Below are positions 1 through 9,646 of a DNA stretch of 64,000 nt, piece by piece. Under the pieces are notes generated by a model. It ran no database searches, was not told where the DNA came from, and was given only the letters and a program-made list of their open reading frames with translations. How positions within the stretch are numbered: the stretch's first letter is position 1; each line of letters opens with the position of its first letter. Made by a program: the position numbers and the translations under genes. This DNA is from Paracoccus sp. TOH (GTDB lineage Bacteria > Pseudomonadota > Alphaproteobacteria > Rhodobacterales > Rhodobacteraceae), in the NCBI RefSeq assembly GCF_030388245.1, contig NZ_CP098360.1, forward strand, positions 726,001 to 790,000. Direction: 5' to 3'.

Positions 1-3000
1 GCCGACATCGATGCGGCCCGAGACCAGCGGCCCCTGCCCCACGGTGCCGGCGACGTTGATGGCGCCGCTCACCCGGGTCTCGTAGAGATTCGGGTCGCGC
101 AGCACCACATCCGCCAGCCGCACGTCCAGATTCATCTGCCGGTCGCCCGCCAGGTTGACCGGGCCGCTGACGGTGATGGTGCCGCCGGCCTTGACCGCGC
201 CGCGCACGTCCACGTCGATGCGGCCGCCGGCGAAATCGGCATTGACGTTCAGGCTGTCGACCGCCAGGACGAAGCGCGGCTCGGCCAGCCGGCCGCCGGT
301 CAGTGCCACCCGGCCCGACAGCGATTCCAGCGCCGGCTTGCCGTTCAGGCGCAGATCGAAGCTCAGCGGCCCCTCGATCGAGCGGGTGCGCAGAAAGGGG
401 TTGGCGGCGGCGGCATTGCTGGTGCCGCTGACCTGGATGTCGGCGGTGGCGAAGCTGGCCGCCGCCGTGCCGGTGACACGGGCCTGGGTGTTGCCCGGGC
501 CGGTGGCGGTCAGGTTCAGCTCGTAGTTCTGGCCGGTGTTGCGGATGGTGCCCGCGACCGCCGCCGGGCCGGGGAAACCCTGCACCAGCAGGCCCAGATC
601 GGCCAGCCGCGCGTCGAGGTTCAGCCCTTCGGCCGGGCTGCCGTCGCCGGTGACGGAAAGCTGCGGATTCTGCGCCCGCAGCCGGCTGACGGTCAGGCTG
701 CCGTCGGCGCGCTGGGTCGCGGCCAGCTCGATGCTGGTCTGGCCGGCCAGCACGGCATCGGCCTGGGCATTGCCCACGGCAAGGTTGCTGGCCTGACCGG
801 TGGCCGTGATCGCCCGCGTGCCGTCCTGCTGGTCCTGCACCCGGCCCTGGGCCTGTACCGCACCGCGGAAGCCGCGGCCCAGAAAGCGCAGGTCGTCGGC
901 GCGCAGGTTGGCGCTGAGGTCGGTGGCACCCGTGCCGATCTTGCCCGAGGCGCCGAGGTTCAGACGCGGGTTCTCGACGGTGGCGGTGTCGATGGTGAAG
1001 ACGCCGCCGCGCTCGGTGCCCTGCACGGCCAGCTTGGTCTGGCCGGCCAGCGCGCCGTCGACCTGCGCCTGGCCGAAGGACAGGTCGGTGCCGGTGCCGG
1101 TCACATCGAGCCGGCGTGCACCGTCGCCCGCATCCTTGAAGCTGCCTTGCGCGTCCAACGCCCCGCGCCAGCCGCGGCCGAAGCTGGCCAGCGACCGGAT
1201 GGTGACCGCGCCGGTCATGTCGGTGGTCTTGCCGATGGTGCCCTGCGCCGTCGCCAGCATCTGCTGGTTGCGCAGGTCGAAGCTGTCGATGGTGAACTCG
1301 CCGCCCTGCTCGCGGGCGGACAGTTTCAGCGCCGTCACCCCGGTCAGCGCCCCGTCCACGTCCTGCTGACCGAAGCGCAGGTCGGTGCCGCGCCCGGTCA
1401 GCTCCAGCCGGCGGGCATCGCCCTGTTTCGCGGCAGTGCCCTGCAGGGTCACGCCGCCCGAGAAGCCGCGTCCCAGCACCGAAAGGTCGGGCATGGTCAC
1501 CGACAGCCGGCCGTCCAGCGCCTCCATCGAGAAGGTGCCGGCACCCTCGGCGTCCAGTTGCGGGTTCGCCAGCTTGAACTCTTGCAGCTCATAGGTGCCG
1601 CGCCGTTCCTGCAGCGCGATGGTCAGATCGGTTTCGCCCTTGAAGGCGCCGTCGATCTCGGGCCGGCCCAGGGCCAGATCGCGCGCCTTGCCCTCCAGCG
1701 CCAGCTTGCGGCCGCCCTGCGGGCCGGTCAGATGCGCGCGGGTCTGCACCGCACCCGCATATTGCGGGTCGGCGACCGACAGGTCGGGCATCGAGATCGT
1801 CGCCGTCACGTCGCTGGCATTGCTGTTCAGGTAACCCTGCGCCTCGGCCGTCAGGTTCTGGGCGTTGACATGCAAGCGGTTCAGCCGGATACCGGTGGTG
1901 TCGCGCGTGGCGCTGAGGTCGATGGTCGATTCGCCCGCCAGCATCCGGTCGGCATTCTCTTGCCCGATGCGGATGTCGATGCCCTTGACCTGGGTGTCGA
2001 CATCGAAGGCCTTGCCGAGCAGGACATAACGGCCCTTGATCGCCGCCTCGGCCTGCCCGCCCAGCTCGCGCCCGGCCAGGCGCGAGAAATGCGACAGGTC
2101 GCCGTGGCGGGCGGTGATGTCGCCGGCCAGCGCCAGACCGCTTTTCAGGCCCGAGACCTCCATCTCGCCCTTGAAGCCGTAGCCGTCGCCGTTGACGTTC
2201 ATGCCCCAGAACTTCAGCGCATTGCCGGGGGTGAAGGCGAAGTTGACGCCGCCGTTCAGCGTGTCACCCACCGCCTCGGCCAGGCCCTGGTCGGTGGGCT
2301 TGACGTCGTCCATGCCGAAGGCGACCCAGCCGCGCACCTCGGACAGCGCCTGTTCGGGGGTCAGCACGATGCGGCCGCGGCCGTCCAGGCGCAGCTCGGA
2401 CAGGGCGAGGTCGGGACGGGCGATGTCGCCGACCCGGCCCTTGAGCACCCAGCCCGCGCCCTGCGCCGCATCATAATCGAGCCGCAGGCTGCCCGAGGTC
2501 ACCGTCATCGGCTTGTCGCCGAAGGGCACCGCGACGGGCAGTTGCGTGGCGCCCGCGTCCTGGCCCAGAAGCAGCGTCAGATGCGCGCTTTCCGGGGCGC
2601 CGCGCGCCGTGGTGGCGACCGAGCCGGCCAGATCCAGCGCCCCGGTGGTCACCTTCAGTTCGGGGATCAGCAGCCGGCCGTCGGCGCCGCGCCAGCCCTC
2701 GGCGCGGATCTGCGAGGTGCCCTCGAAGAATTGCTGGTTCTCGGGCGAGGTCAGCGTGGCGATATCGCCGGCAAGCTGGGCGCGGAAGGCGGTGCCCGGC
2801 GCGCCCTCGCGCGCCTCGGCCTTGACCGAGACGGTGCCCTGCACGCGGGGCTGGCCATCGGTGTTCAGCCGGATGTTGGCGGTGTAGTCCGACAACGGCC
2901 CGGTGCCCGAGATCTCGGCCTGAACGGCCGGGCGGCCGTTCATCTTGACGATATTGGTGAACAGGCCGTCGCGGTCCTCGTCCAGTTTCAGGTCCAGCGC

Positions 3001-3636
3001 CAGCACCCGGGTCTCGTTGGAGAAGCCGGCATCCAGCTGGAATTCGCCGCGTGGGCCGTCCACCCGGTCGATGGCGAGCTTGGTCGCGCCCTCGCCGTTT
3101 TCCAGATTCATCGAGCCGTCGATGGCGATCACCGCCTCTTGCCCGATGATCGGCTGGCCGAGTTCCACCCGGCCGACCTGGATCTTGTCGATATTCACCG
3201 CGACCGGCAGCTGCGGCAGGGAAAACTCCCGCGCCTCGGCCTGGGGGGCGCTTTCGCCGGTGCCGGGCAGCCGTGGCAGGATGACGCGCTCGGCCGACAG
3301 CTCGTCGATCTGGATGCGGCGCGACAGCAGCGCCGAGCGGCTCCAGCTCATGGCGCCGTTCTCCAGGGTGATCCAGACGCCATCGTCGTCGGCGATGGTC
3401 ATGCGGTCGAAGGTCGCGCGCGAGCTGAGCGCGCCGCGGAAGCCGTCGATGGTGACGGCCCGGCCGGCGCCGGACAGCTTTTCCTGCAGGAAGCGGGTAA
3501 TGAAGCCCTTGTCGTCCTCGACCTCCTGCGAGATCTCGGCGGCGCTGTCCTGGGCCAGGGCGGGGCTTGGGGCGGCAAGCGGCGCAGCCAGCACCAGACA
3601 CAGGGCGAAAAGCAGACGATAAGCCAGATCACGCAT
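1..3636 (-). CDS. tamB: TamB, translocation and assembly module inner-membrane subunit (3' end cut by window)
   Basis: TamB is an inner-membrane-anchored, periplasm-spanning protein that works with TamA in outer-membrane protein insertion and probably lipid transport. The frame stays open for 1212 codons from the ATG at 3636 to the window edge without a stop, so the C-terminal DUF490 part is missing. It starts MRDLAYRLLFALCLVL, a hydrophobic signal/anchor segment, then a long, low-complexity beta-rich region typical of AsmA/TamB proteins. The last visible third holds about five tandem repeats of nearly 100 residues (listed separately). The start codon overlaps the tamA stop by one base (TGATG), so the two genes are translationally coupled. 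The tamA-first, tamB-second order matches the known pair. Identification rests on architecture and on the TamA neighbour; confidence is high. Confidence 0.9.
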   Translation of the reverse strand, partial: MRDLAYRLLFALCLVLAAPLAAPSPALAQDSAAEISQEVEDDKGFITRFLQEKLSGAGRAVTIDGFRGALSSRATFDRMTIADDDGVWITLENGAMSWSRSALLSRRIQIDELSAERVILPRLPGTGESAPQAEAREFSLPQLPVAVNIDKIQVGRVELGQPIIGQEAVIAIDGSMNLENGEGATKLAIDRVDGPRGEFQLDAGFSNETRVLALDLKLDEDRDGLFTNIVKMNGRPAVQAEISGTGPLSDYTANIRLNTDGQPRVQGTVSVKAEAREGAPGTAFRAQLAGDIATLTSPENQQFFEGTSQIRAEGWRGADGRLLIPELKVTTGALDLAGSVATTARGAPESAHLTLLLGQDAGATQLPVAVPFGDKPMTVTSGSLRLDYDAAQGAGWVLKGRVGDIARPDLALSELRLDGRGRIVLTPEQALSEVRGWVAFGMDDVKPTDQGLAEAVGDTLNGGVNFAFTPGNALKFWGMNVNGDGYGFKGEMEVSGLKSGLALAGDITARHGDLSHFSRLAGRELGGQAEAAIKGRYVLLGKAFDVDTQVKGIDIRIGQENADRMLAGESTIDLSATRDTTGIRLNRLHVNAQNLTAEAQGYLNSNASDVTATISMPDLSVADPQYAGAVQTRAHLTGPQGGRKLALEGKARDLALGRPEIDGAFKGETDLTIALQERRGTYELQEFKLANPQLDAEGAGTFSMEALDGRLSVTMPDLSVLGRGFSGGVTLQGTAAKQGDARRLELTGRGTDLRFGQQDVDGALTGVTALKLSAREQGGEFTIDSFDLRNQQMLATAQGTIGKTTDMTGAVTIRSLASFGRGWRGALDAQGSFKDAGDGARRLDVTGTGTDLSFGQAQVDGALAGQTKLAVQGTERGGVFTIDTATVENPRLNLGASGKIGTGATDLSANLRADDLRFLGRGFRGAVQAQGRVQDQQDGTRAITATGQASNLAVGNAQADAVLAGQTSIELAATQRADGSLTVSRLRAQNPQLSVTGDGSPAEGLNLDARLADLGLLVQGFPGPAAVAGTIRNTGQNYELNLTATGPGNTQARVTGTAAASFATADIQVSGTSNAAAANPFLRTRSIEGPLSFDLRLNGKPALESLSGRVALTGGRLAEPRFVLAVDSLNVNADFAGGRIDVDVRGAVKAGGTITVSGPVNLAGDRQMNLDVRLADVVLRDPNLYETRVSGAINVAGTVGQGPLVSGRIDVG
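480..1900 (-). repeat. Tandem ~98-residue repeats inside TamB
   Basis: The translated protein repeats a block containing G-R-G-(F/W)-x-G-(A/G)-(V/L), then about 20 residues later a (L/A)-x-x-T-G-x-(G/A)-(T/S)-(D/N)-L segment, then (V/A)-D-(G/A)-x-L-(A/T)-G-x-T. The G-R-G or equivalent anchor codons fall near 575, 875, 1175, 1470 and 1763, a spacing of about 293 to 300 bases. The three central copies are the most alike; the outer two are degenerate (VQGFPG and DPQYAG at the anchor). The limits given are approximate. Confidence 0.7.
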
Positions 3637-5519
3637 CAGAACGCCTGCCCCAGACCGATATAGACCTGCACCCCGCCATCGTCGCCGTCGCCGCCGCCGA
3701 CCGGCGCGGCGATGTCGAAGCGCATCGGACCGATCGGGGTCTTGTAGCGGATGCCCGCCCCGGCCCCGGCCTGCCAGCCGCTGCCGCCCGAGAATGCGCT
3801 GTCCTCCCACACCCGGCCGGCATCGGCAAAGACGGCCAGGCCGATGCGCTCGCGGACCTGGATGCGGGTCTCGGCGGTCAGGGTGACGATGGACATGCCG
3901 CCGGTCTTGACCGGGCCGTCCGGGCCCTGGATCACCTCGACGCCGAGCGATTCATAGGAATGGCCGCGCACCGTGCCGCCGCCGCCCGACCAGAACAGGT
4001 AGTCGCGCGGGGTCTCCTCGATCTCGGGGCCGACCACGGTGCCCAGCCGCGCCCGCCCAGCCAGGGTGAAGCGGTCGTCGGTGCCGAAGCTGTAATAGGC
4101 CCGGCCCTCGGCGGTCAGCTGCGCGCCCGAGCCGGTCTCGTCCTGCAGGCCCAGGAAGGGAATCGCCCCGCCCGACAGCCAGTAGCCGCGCTTGGCGTCG
4201 TTCTGGTCGTCGCGCTTGTCCCAGGTGATCGAGGCGGGCAGCGCGAACAGCCGGAAATTCGTGCGGCCGCTGTCGTCGTCCACGCGCAGCGCCCGGTATT
4301 GCAGGGCGATGTCGGCGGTCAGCTCGTCGCTGGGAAGCCAGGTGAAGCCCAGCCCGAAGGTACCGGACTTGAGATCGTAATCCTCCTCGGCCAGGCTTTC
4401 GACCTCGGCCAGCACATAGCCGGTGGTGTCGGCGGTGATGGTCGCCGGACGGTCCAGGCGCACGCCCAGGCTGTAGTCGCGCCCGGTATCGCCGCCGATA
4501 TCCGAAACGCTGGCATCGACGCGCAGCCGCTCGCCGCCGCGGAACAGGTTGCGGTTGATCCAGTAGCCGGTCAGCGACAACCCGTCGGTGTTGGAATATT
4601 CGAAGCCGGCGCCCAGCCGGCGCAGCTTCTGCTCGACCACCAGCAGGTCCACGTCCAGCGTGTTGCCGGGGCTGATGTAATCCGACTCGGTCAGGGTGAT
4701 GGCCGAGAACACGCCCGAGCGGCGCAGGCGCTTCCTCACATCCTCGAGCTTCTCGGGATCGAAACGCTCGCCTTCGGGGAAGCCGGCGATCTTGCGCAGC
4801 CGGCGCGGGTCCATGCGCTGATAGCCGCGGATGGTCAGCTTGCCGAAGCGCAGTTCCGGCCCCGGCGCCAGCAGGATGCGGCTGTCGATCTTGTTGGTGG
4901 CGTGGTCGGCGACGATGTCGGTCGAGGCCACGTCGGCCTTGGCATGGCCGACATCGCGCCAGCCCGAAACCGCGGCGGTGGCGGCGGTCTTCATGTCGCC
5001 GGTGCGGGCGATGGCGCCGGCGTGGTAGTCCTTGGGCAGTTCCGTCCCCGGCGCCACCGGCGCGATTTCGGCGCGGCTGTAGCGGAAGCGCGGCCCCGGC
5101 TGGACATGCACCTGCACCTTGCGCACCGCGCCGGGCGCGTCAAGCGGCGCCACGGTCGCGGCCTCGACCCCGTCCAGGGTGATGTCGATGAGGCCGGAAT
5201 AATAGCCGTTGTCGTAAAGCACGCCCAGGATGCGGGCATAGTCGCCGCGCGCCGCCGCCAGCAGATCCTGCCCGGTCACCCGCCCCTCGTCCTGGGCACT
5301 GACCAGGAGCGAGGTCTGGCGGATCTGCGGCAACAGCGCGTCGTCGCCGCCATCGACCTTGAAATCCAGATCCACTGGCGAGGATTCGTTGCCCTTGCCG
5401 CCCCCGAACCAGCCCGAGAACGGTGAGGAGGACGGCCCCGAGGACTGCGCCATCACCATGCCCGCGCCGGTTCCAAGCACGATTGCGGCAGCCGTTCCTG
5501 CCTTGATCCAGCTTTTCAT
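3636..5519 (-). CDS. tamA: TamA, Omp85-family outer membrane assembly protein
   Basis: The 627-residue protein is the outer-membrane subunit of the TAM complex. It opens with a signal peptide of about 24 residues (MKSWIKAGTAAAIVLGTGAG, then a cleavage-like VMAQS). A periplasmic part to about residue 265 carries POTRA-like repeats, including GPRFRYSRAEI and the FGKLTIRGYQRM / FDPEKLEDVRKRLRRSGVF block typical of the last POTRA domain. The rest is a 16-strand-type Omp85 barrel with SGGGGTVRGHSYESLG, matching the conserved VRG(Y/F) loop-6 signature, and it ends in phenylalanine (YIGLGQAF) as outer-membrane barrels do. It sits directly before tamB with a one-base overlap. BamA is excluded because the POTRA region is too short. 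Confidence 0.92.
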   Translation of the reverse strand: MKSWIKAGTAAAIVLGTGAGMVMAQSSGPSSSPFSGWFGGGKGNESSPVDLDFKVDGGDDALLPQIRQTSLLVSAQDEGRVTGQDLLAAARGDYARILGVLYDNGYYSGLIDITLDGVEAATVAPLDAPGAVRKVQVHVQPGPRFRYSRAEIAPVAPGTELPKDYHAGAIARTGDMKTAATAAVSGWRDVGHAKADVASTDIVADHATNKIDSRILLAPGPELRFGKLTIRGYQRMDPRRLRKIAGFPEGERFDPEKLEDVRKRLRRSGVFSAITLTESDYISPGNTLDVDLLVVEQKLRRLGAGFEYSNTDGLSLTGYWINRNLFRGGERLRVDASVSDIGGDTGRDYSLGVRLDRPATITADTTGYVLAEVESLAEEDYDLKSGTFGLGFTWLPSDELTADIALQYRALRVDDDSGRTNFRLFALPASITWDKRDDQNDAKRGYWLSGGAIPFLGLQDETGSGAQLTAEGRAYYSFGTDDRFTLAGRARLGTVVGPEIEETPRDYLFWSGGGGTVRGHSYESLGVEVIQGPDGPVKTGGMSIVTLTAETRIQVRERIGLAVFADAGRVWEDSAFSGGSGWQAGAGAGIRYKTPIGPMRFDIAAPVGGGDGDDGGVQVYIGLGQAF

Positions 5520-5610
5520 TGCCTGACTGCCTTGCTTCTGGCGGTTTTGCCGGAAGCATTGCAGGCCGCGTCAACAAAATCCAGCGCATGCGCCCGGATT
5601 CGGACGATTT

Positions 5611-6534
5611 TCAGCGGATTGCGGCCAGACAGCCATGCAACGCGGCCATGTCGTCGCGGATCACGCCGATCGGGACCGCCTGCGGAATCCGCGGCATCAG
5701 CGGGTCTGACAGGAAAGCCCGCTCGAAGATTCCGAAGCGATCGGTGCAGGACCGCGCCACGCTGCCGGCCAGGAACATGCCGTCCATCGGCATGAAGCGG
5801 AAGGCAAGTTCGCGGCAGAGCAGGCCGAACAGCCGGGCATAAAGCCGCAGCGTCTCCTCGGCCTCGGCATCGCCGCCGGCGGCGGCCGCGACCACCGTTT
5901 CGGCACGGGTCTGCGGGGTGGCGCTGCGCAGCGCATGCAGCCGGGCCAGGCCGCGGCCGGCGAAAAGCTCCTCGACCGAATCGATCCGCCGGGCCTGGTC
6001 GCCCAGCGCCTCGGCCAGCGGATCCGCGACCGAGAGCGGCAGCCGGGTATGGCCCTCCTCGGCCTCGAGGCAGGCGATGCCGCCATCGGGCAGCACCTTC
6101 ACCGCGCAGACGTTGAAGCCGGTGCCGGCATTCACCACCAGCCGCTGGCCGTTCGACAGCGCGCCCTCGGCCGGGCCGCGCAGGAAGCCCGCCGCCTCGC
6201 CGTCCAGCGCCGGGGTGGCATAGCCCAGCGCGGTCAGGTCGTTGATCAGCCGGGCGCGGCCGGCCCCGGCAAGCCGCATCAGCCGCGCTTCCGAGAAATC
6301 CCAGTCCCGATTGGTCAGCCGCGCCTCGTGGCCCCAGACCGGGCCGGCCACGGCGACGCAGACCGCCTCGACCTGCGGGCTGCCCTGCTGCGCCAGATAG
6401 GCGGTCATCACCGCGTCGAAACTGGCGTGATCGTCGCCGCGAAACCGGGTGATCGTCGCGGCGTCCAGCACGCCGTCATGCGCAAGCGCCATCCGGGCAT
6501 TGGTGCCGCCCACATCCGCCAGCAAGATCGCCAT
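5611..6534 (-). CDS. glk: Glucokinase
   Basis: Cytoplasmic ATP-dependent glucokinase (EC 2.7.1.2), 307 residues, of the Glk (PF02685) type rather than a ROK kinase. The N-terminal phosphate-binding motif ADVGGTNARMAL is clear, followed by VCVAVAGPVWG, the glucose-binding LTNRDWDF and LINDLTALGYA segments, and the adenosine-binding NAGTGFNVCAV. A conserved EEGHTRLP follows. The ATG at 6534 is chosen because AAGGGAAGG lies just upstream on this strand; the open frame continues to 7254 but with unrelated residues antisense to the next genes. It is a single gene, 76 bases after the tamA start in the same orientation. It should feed glucose into the Entner-Doudoroff route usual in this group, which is an inference. 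Confidence 0.93.
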   Translation of the reverse strand: MAILLADVGGTNARMALAHDGVLDAATITRFRGDDHASFDAVMTAYLAQQGSPQVEAVCVAVAGPVWGHEARLTNRDWDFSEARLMRLAGAGRARLINDLTALGYATPALDGEAAGFLRGPAEGALSNGQRLVVNAGTGFNVCAVKVLPDGGIACLEAEEGHTRLPLSVADPLAEALGDQARRIDSVEELFAGRGLARLHALRSATPQTRAETVVAAAAGGDAEAEETLRLYARLFGLLCRELAFRFMPMDGMFLAGSVARSCTDRFGIFERAFLSDPLMPRIPQAVPIGVIRDDMAALHGCLAAIR

Positions 6535-6688
6535 GTCGCCTTCCCTTATCGGTTTCCCGGGCATTTCTAGGGGATTCGCGGCGCCCCTGCTAGCGCTCGC
6601 ATTCGGCCGAAGCCGGAACCTTTCGGGAACCTCGGCGCATCCATCGGGGTTTTCCCTGCAACCCACGCGCAAGCGAAAGGCCAAGAAG

Positions 6689-7132
6689 ATGAAGACGACG
6701 CCGATCCCCCGCCTTGCCCCCGCCCTGCTGGCGCTGCTGCTGGCGCTGCCGGGCCAGGCGGCGCTGTCCGCGACCCAGGACCGCGAGGAGAACCTGGCCA
6801 ACCCGCGCGGCTGGTCGGCCATCGCCGGCATGGACCCGCGCGCGGTGCGCGAGCTGGCCCGCACCCTGCCGCTGTCGGAAACCGCCACGGAGGACCAGCC
6901 CTGGTGCGACCACAAGGCCGCGCTGGAGCGCACCCTGCGCCACGATTTCGGCGAGGCTGAGGTGGCTGCGGGCAGCGAGGGCACGACGCTCTGGGGGTCC
7001 GAGATCATGGGCACCTGGACAGTGGTGTTCGAGCGGCCGGACGCCACGAGCTGCGTCATCGCCTCGGGCATCGGCTTCAGCGACGGCGCCAACCCCGCGC
7101 TGTTCTTCGTCAAGGCCGGGCTGAACGGCTGA
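6689..7132 (+). CDS. Small secreted protein of unknown function
   Basis: A 147-residue protein that I do not recognise. The ATG at 6689 gives a textbook signal peptide (charged MKTTPIPR, then a Leu/Ala-rich core, cleavage near QAALSA), so it is probably periplasmic. The mature part is about 120 residues, mixed alpha/beta in composition, with two cysteines (CDHK and SCVIASG) that could form a disulphide. AAAGG at 6676-6680 is the likely ribosome binding site. It is divergent from glk and 97 bases before ahcY in the same orientation. No conserved catalytic motif is visible. Confidence 0.7.
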   Translation: MKTTPIPRLAPALLALLLALPGQAALSATQDREENLANPRGWSAIAGMDPRAVRELARTLPLSETATEDQPWCDHKAALERTLRHDFGEAEVAAGSEGTTLWGSEIMGTWTVVFERPDATSCVIASGIGFSDGANPALFFVKAGLNG

Positions 7133-7228
7133 CCCCCGCGGCGCTTGCGGGAACCGGCGGAGTCTTCGATTTGCGCCGAAAGGCCGGGAATGGTAAGGCC
7201 GCGCCAACAGCAAAGGCGCGAGGGCCCC

Positions 7229-8620
7229 ATGACCGATTCCATCATCCGAGACATCGCCCTGGCCGATTACGGCCGCAAGGAGCTGGACATCGCCGAGACC
7301 GAGATGCCCGGCCTGATGGCGCTGCGCGCGGAATATGGCGAAGCGAAGCCGCTGAAGGGCGCCCGCATCGCCGGCAGCCTGCACATGACCGTGCAGACCG
7401 CCGTGCTGATCGAAACGCTGGTGGCCTTGGGGGCCGAGGTCCGCTGGGCGTCCTGCAACATCTTCTCGACCCAGGACCATGCCGCGGCGGCGATCGCGAA
7501 AGCCGGCATCCCGGTCTTTGCCGTCAAGGGCGAGACGCTGCCCGAATACTGGTCCTATACCGACCAGATCTTCCAGTTCGCGGAAGGCACCGCCAACATG
7601 ATCCTGGACGACGGCGGCGACGCGACCATGTATGTGCTGCTGGGCGCCCGGGTCGAGGCCGGCGAGACCGGGCTGATCGACGTGCCGACCAGCGAAGAGG
7701 AAGAGGCGCTGTTCGCCCAGATCCGCAAGCGGCTGGCGGCCTCGCCCGGCTGGTTCACCCGCCAGCGCGCGGCGCTGCGCGGCGTGTCCGAGGAAACCAC
7801 GACCGGCGTGCATCGTCTCTATGACCTGCACAAGAAGGGGCTGCTGCCCTTCCCGGCGATCAACGTGAACGACTCGGTCACCAAGTCGAAATTCGACAAC
7901 AAATACGGCTGCAAGGAATCGCTGGTCGACGGCATCCGCCGCGCCACCGACGTGATGATGGCCGGCAAGGTCGCCGTGGTCTGCGGCTATGGCGACGTCG
8001 GCAAGGGCTCGGCCGCCTCGCTGCGCGGCGCCGGCGCCCGGGTCAAGGTCACCGAGGTCGATCCGATCTGCGCCCTGCAGGCCGCCATGGACGGGTTCGA
8101 GGTCGTGGTGCTGGAGGATGTGGTCGCCAGCGCCGATATCTTCGTCACCACCACCGGCAACAAGGACGTGATCCGCATCGAGCACATGCGCGAGATGAAG
8201 GACATGGCCATCGTCGGCAACATCGGCCATTTCGACAACGAGATCCAGGTGGCGGCGCTGCGCAACCACAAATGGACCAACGTCAAGGACCAGGTGGACA
8301 TGATCGAGATGCCCTCGGGCGCGCGGATCATCCTGCTGTCCGAGGGCCGGCTCTTGAACCTCGGCAATGCCACCGGCCACCCCAGCTTCGTGATGTCCGC
8401 CAGCTTCACCAACCAGGTGCTGGCGCAGATCGAGCTGTGGACCAAGGCCGATGAATACCGGCCCGGCGTCTATATCCTGCCCAAGGCGCTGGACGAAAAG
8501 GTCGCCCGGCTGCATCTGGACAAGATCGGCGTCAAGCTGACCAAACTGTCCCCCGAACAGGCCGACTATATCGGCGTGACCCCGGAGGGCCCGTTCAAGC
8601 CCGAGCATTACCGCTATTGA
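7229..8620 (+). CDS. ahcY: Adenosylhomocysteinase (S-adenosyl-L-homocysteine hydrolase)
   Basis: NAD-dependent enzyme (EC 3.13.2.1) that splits S-adenosylhomocysteine into adenosine and homocysteine, pulling the methylation cycle forward. The 463-residue product has family hallmarks in order: [14 protein letters not shown] and [17 protein letters not shown] near residues 50-90, [27 protein letters not shown], then the Rossmann segment [16 protein letters not shown] and the [17 protein letters not shown] block. [10 protein letters not shown] and the C-terminal KPEHYRY end are also family-typical. The ATG at 7229 is preceded by GCGAGGG; upstream codons to 7145 are not conserved in character. 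I looked for a SAH-sensing riboswitch in 7133-7228 and did not find one. Confidence 0.97.
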   Translation: MTDSIIRDIALADYGRKELDIAETEMPGLMALRAEYGEAKPLKGARIAGSLHMTVQTAVLIETLVALGAEVRWASCNIFSTQDHAAAAIAKAGIPVFAVKGETLPEYWSYTDQIFQFAEGTANMILDDGGDATMYVLLGARVEAGETGLIDVPTSEEEEALFAQIRKRLAASPGWFTRQRAALRGVSEETTTGVHRLYDLHKKGLLPFPAINVNDSVTKSKFDNKYGCKESLVDGIRRATDVMMAGKVAVVCGYGDVGKGSAASLRGAGARVKVTEVDPICALQAAMDGFEVVVLEDVVASADIFVTTTGNKDVIRIEHMREMKDMAIVGNIGHFDNEIQVAALRNHKWTNVKDQVDMIEMPSGARIILLSEGRLLNLGNATGHPSFVMSASFTNQVLAQIELWTKADEYRPGVYILPKALDEKVARLHLDKIGVKLTKLSPEQADYIGVTPEGPFKPEHYRY

Positions 8621-8678
8621 CCGCCCGGCCGCAGTCCCCGCCGGGGCTGCGCGCCGCCATCGCCCCAGGGAGGCCAGC

Positions 8679-9113
8679 ATGGACGACGATTGCCTGTTCT
8701 GCCGCATCGCGCGCGGGGCGCTGCCGGCGCATCGGGTGCACGAGGACGAGCATATCCTCGCCTTCCTGGACCTGCATCCCATCCGTCCCGGCCATTGTCT
8801 CATCATCCCGAAACAGCATCATCCCTGTTTCGACGACCTGCCCGAGGATCTGGCGACCCGCATCACCGGCTGCGCGCAGCGCCTCTCGCGGCATATGAAG
8901 GCGCTTTACGGCGTCGAGCGGGTGGCGCTGTTCTATACCGGCATCCATGTCGCCCATGCCCATGCCCATGTCGTGCCGATGCATCACGACCACGACGTCT
9001 CGTCCCAGGCCTATCTGAAGGACGGGGTGCTGGATTTCTCGGTGCCCGCGCCGTTGCCCGGCGACGAGGGCGCGCGGATCGCCCGCGCGCTGGCCCCGGC
9101 CTTTGCGACATAG
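8679..9113 (+). CDS. HIT family nucleotide-binding hydrolase
   Basis: A 144-residue histidine triad protein. Near the N-terminus CLFCRIARGALPAHRV gives the CxxC-containing HIT start. IRPGHCLIIPKQH follows, and the catalytic histidine triad is HVAHAHAHVVPMH near residues 89-101. Family members hydrolyse or transfer nucleotide phosphoramidates and related dinucleotides; the exact substrate cannot be read from the sequence. AGGGAGG stands just before the ATG. The gene lies 58 bases after ahcY on the same strand and could be co-transcribed, linking it loosely to adenosine metabolism, which is only an inference. Confidence 0.9.
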   Translation: MDDDCLFCRIARGALPAHRVHEDEHILAFLDLHPIRPGHCLIIPKQHHPCFDDLPEDLATRITGCAQRLSRHMKALYGVERVALFYTGIHVAHAHAHVVPMHHDHDVSSQAYLKDGVLDFSVPAPLPGDEGARIARALAPAFAT

Positions 9114-9135
9114 GCCCGCAAGAGCGCGGTTTTGG

Positions 9136-9163
9136 TTGATATTTGACAGCCCGGCGCTAGGCT
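9136..9163 (+). promoter_or_regulatory. Candidate housekeeping promoter for the DUF2853 gene
   Basis: TTGATA at 9136-9141 and TAGGCT at 9158-9163 are separated by 16 bases, and the start codon follows 36 bases later. The CGCTAGGCT core recurs before pepB and, as CTAGACC, before motB and rsmB. The -10 hexamer is a modest match to TATAAT, so confidence is limited. Confidence 0.4.
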
Positions 9164-9199
9164 TCCCCTCGGATGGATCAATCCGAAAGGGGACAGAGC

Positions 9200-9541
9200 A
9201 TGAGCAAGCGCGACGATCTGATCGCCAAATACGCCGCCGACATGAAGGACAAGCTGGGCGTCACGCCGGACATGGAGCTGCTGACCAAGGTGGTCATCGG
9301 CTGCGGGCCTTCGATCTATAACGCCGATGGCGAGACCGTGGCCGGGACGGACAAGACCGAGCTGGAGCGGATCAAGACCAACTACCTGATGAAGAGGCTG
9401 GGCCTGCCCGACGGCCCCGACCTGTCCGCCGCCATCAGCGAGGTGGTGGCAAAATACGGCAGCTCGAACCGCAACAAGTATCGTGCGGTGGTCTATTACA
9501 TGCTCTGCACGCATTTCGGCAAACAGGCCGCCTATGGCTGA
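9200..9541 (+). CDS. DUF2853 family protein
   Basis: A 113-residue soluble protein with the look of DUF2853: MSKRDDLIAKYAADMKDKLG, then PDMELLTKVVIGCGPSIYNA, a KTELERIKTNYLMKRLGL segment and a C-terminal VAKYGSSNRNKYRAVVYYML. No enzyme motif is recognisable and the family function is unknown to me. The ATG at 9200 is favoured over one at 9173 because AAAGGGGACAGAGC precedes it and similarity to the family begins there. It probably has its own promoter at 9136-9163. Confidence 0.85.
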   Translation: MSKRDDLIAKYAADMKDKLGVTPDMELLTKVVIGCGPSIYNADGETVAGTDKTELERIKTNYLMKRLGLPDGPDLSAAISEVVAKYGSSNRNKYRAVVYYMLCTHFGKQAAYG

Positions 9542-9646
9542 GCCGCGGGGCCCGGCCGTTCTGACGCAACGTCACGAACCGCCCGCGGCCTAGGGCCGAC
9601 CGCCCGGCTGCGGCGCCCGCCGGACGGCCGGCATCGCGCCCGGTCG

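Noticed and set aside
1147..3663. Long plus-strand open frame over tamB
   Set aside because: Composition is Gln/Arg/Ala/Gly/His-rich without family motifs; it is the antisense shadow of the tamB frame in GC-rich DNA.
7133..7228. Possible SAH riboswitch before ahcY
   Set aside because: Only a short GC hairpin (near 7135-7152) is visible; the conserved core of SAH aptamers is not recognisable.
8630..8650. GC hairpin after ahcY
   Set aside because: A bulged GCAG-CCCC stem is present but there is no T tract and the next gene follows closely, so a terminator call is not justified.
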